Below are positions 5,121 through 6,116 of a stretch of DNA of 6,116 bases, in pieces. The first letter of the stretch is position 1, and every line of letters begins with the position of its first letter. A program made the translations under genes and the position numbers. The DNA comes from JBDKGV01 sp039798005 (GTDB lineage Bacteria > Fibrobacterota > Fibrobacteria > UBA5070), in assembly GCA_039798005.1 (NCBI GenBank), contig JBDKGV010000209.1, positions 1-6,116 of the forward strand, given 5' to 3'. Below the pieces are notes generated by a model. It searched no databases. It was given only the letters and a program-made list of their open reading frames with translations, and was not told the origin of the DNA.

Positions 5121-6116
5121 TCACGCGCCGTGGCACTTCTTGAACTTCTTCCCGCTCCCGCAGGGGCAGACGTCGTTGCGACCGATCGACATCGAGACGT
5201 TGGAGGGCAGCGGGACCGGGCGCGAGGCTTGCGGCGTGCTTGCCATCACCGGACGGGTGCCCGGCAGGAGCGGCGCCGGGGCGGGGCCCTTCTCGGCTTC
5301 GTCCTCCTCCTCGTCCTCTTCCTCGAGGCCCGCGAACGACGGGTGGTTCATCTCCAGCTCCATCGAGCCCGAAGGCATGGTGGGCATCACGAAGGCGGCC
5401 GGATCGATGTGCAGGATGCGCTCGGCCACTTCCAAGGCCAGGCGCTCCAGCATGCCCTGGAACATCGAGAAGCCTTCCTGCTTGTACTCCGACAGAGGAT
5501 CCTTCTGGCCGTAGCCGCGGTAGCGGATCGCTTCCTTCAGGTTGTCCATGTCGTACAGGTGGCTCTTCCACAGGTGGTCGATCGTGAGCAGCAGAAGCTG
5601 GCGTTCGAGCTCGCGCAGGAGATCGGAGCCCAACTGCTCCTCGAGGCTTGCGTAGGCGGCCTCGAGCTGGTTCGAGACGTCCTCCACCAAGGCTTCGCGC
5701 TGGGTGCCCATCTGGTGAGCCAAGGCCAGGTCGCAGTTCACGCCCAAGGAACGGTGCAGCTCGGCGCTTGCGGCCTCCCAGTTGCGGCTTCCGTCCTCGT
5801 GGTCCACTTCCTCCTCGCCGCGCACGGAGAGCAGGGTGGAGATCTTGAGGTCGGCGGCGTCGGACAGACGGTTGACGATCTCGTCGCGCACGTTCTCGCC
5901 CAGGAGGATGCGGCGGCGCAGGCTGTAGACGACCTTGCGCTGCTGGTTCATCACGTCATCGTATTCCAGCAGGTGCTTGCGCACCTCGAAGTTCTGGGCT
6001 TCCACTCGCTTCTGGGCTCCGGCGATGGAACGGTTCAGAAGGGGATGGGTGATGACCTCGCCCTCCTTGGCGCCCAGGCGGTCCATCATGCCGCGGATGT
6101 TCTGGCCACCGAAGAT
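5121..6116 (-). CDS. secA: Protein translocase ATPase SecA, C-terminal third (5' end outside window)
   Basis: 331 codons of the 3' end are present. SecA is the cytoplasmic and membrane-associated ATPase that drives preproteins through SecYEG. Visible are the end of the second nucleotide-binding domain and start of the helical scaffold (MMDRLGAKEGEVITHPLLN, then RKHLLEYDDVMNQQRKVVY), the helical wing, and the highly conserved scaffold segment LLLTIDHLWKSHLYDMDNL, RYRGYGQKDPLSEYKQEGF. A linker follows with a very acidic run (GLEEEDEEEDEAEKG), then a Pro/Ala-rich stretch. The protein ends with the zinc-binding SEC-C motif RNDVCPCGSGKKFKKCHGA, with ligands C, C, C and H in place; in other bacteria this tail contacts SecB and phospholipid. 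Walker A and B lie outside. The gene converges on the FISUMP gene and ends in a strong terminator. Confidence 0.97.
   Translation of the reverse strand: MFGGQNIRGMMDRLGAKEGEVITHPLLNRSIAGAQKRVEAQNFEVRKHLLEYDDVMNQQRKVVYSLRRRILLGENVRDEIVNRLSDAADLKISTLLSVRGEEEVDHEDGSRNWEAASAELHRSLGVNCDLALAHQMGTQREALVEDVSNQLEAAYASLEEQLGSDLLRELERQLLLLTIDHLWKSHLYDMDNLKEAIRYRGYGQKDPLSEYKQEGFSMFQGMLERLALEVAERILHIDPAAFVMPTMPSGSMELEMNHPSFAGLEEEDEEEDEAEKGPAPAPLLPGTRPVMASTPQASRPVPLPSNVSMSIGRNDVCPCGSGKKFKKCHGA

Noticed and set aside
5121..5571. Open frames on both strands across secA.
   Set aside because: They are shadows of the secA frame, which carries the SEC-C zinc motif and conserved scaffold segments.

Overview
This window reads as an accessory-rich stretch of a moderately GC-rich bacterial chromosome. 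The best lineage hint is a secreted protein ending in a FISUMP domain (the 'Fibrobacter succinogenes major paralogous domain'). That points to Fibrobacterota but does not prove it, because the domain also occurs elsewhere, notably in Bacteroidota. Codon choice in the housekeeping genes (cmk, trpB, secA) is GC-rich, and the toxin-antitoxin pair and the FISUMP gene look somewhat less so.

Layout, left to right: the 3' end of cytidylate kinase (cmk, +, 1-121); a repeat (A1, +); a two-gene toxin-antitoxin operon on the minus strand (MazF/PemK-like toxin 414-737, and an unlisted 58-residue upstream gene 727-903 whose end overlaps the toxin start by 11 bases); a second repeat in the same orientation (A2, +), followed by a facing repeat (B1, -); a complete stand-alone TrpB2-type tryptophan synthase beta chain (1736-3040, +) with a recognisable promoter and intrinsic terminator; a third A repeat (A3, +); a complete FISUMP-domain exported protein (3530-4603, +) with a perfect TATAAT -10 box; a second B repeat (B2, -); and a strong secA terminator followed by the 3' third of secA (5121-6116, -), which runs off the window.

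The genes do not form one pathway. What unites the window is its intergenic DNA. Five copies of a composite, hairpin-rich repeat fill nearly every gap. The A and B forms look different at first, but reading B on the minus strand shows that both begin with the same 5' module: a TTTGAACTGCG-like start, then three stem-loops in the same order. They then switch to different 3' halves. Between copies the stems differ by paired, compensating changes, which is the pattern expected when secondary structure is maintained. Two direct A copies bracket the toxin-antitoxin operon. The repeats and this bracketed operon are the most interesting content here. No CRISPR array, tRNA, rRNA or transposase gene was recognised.
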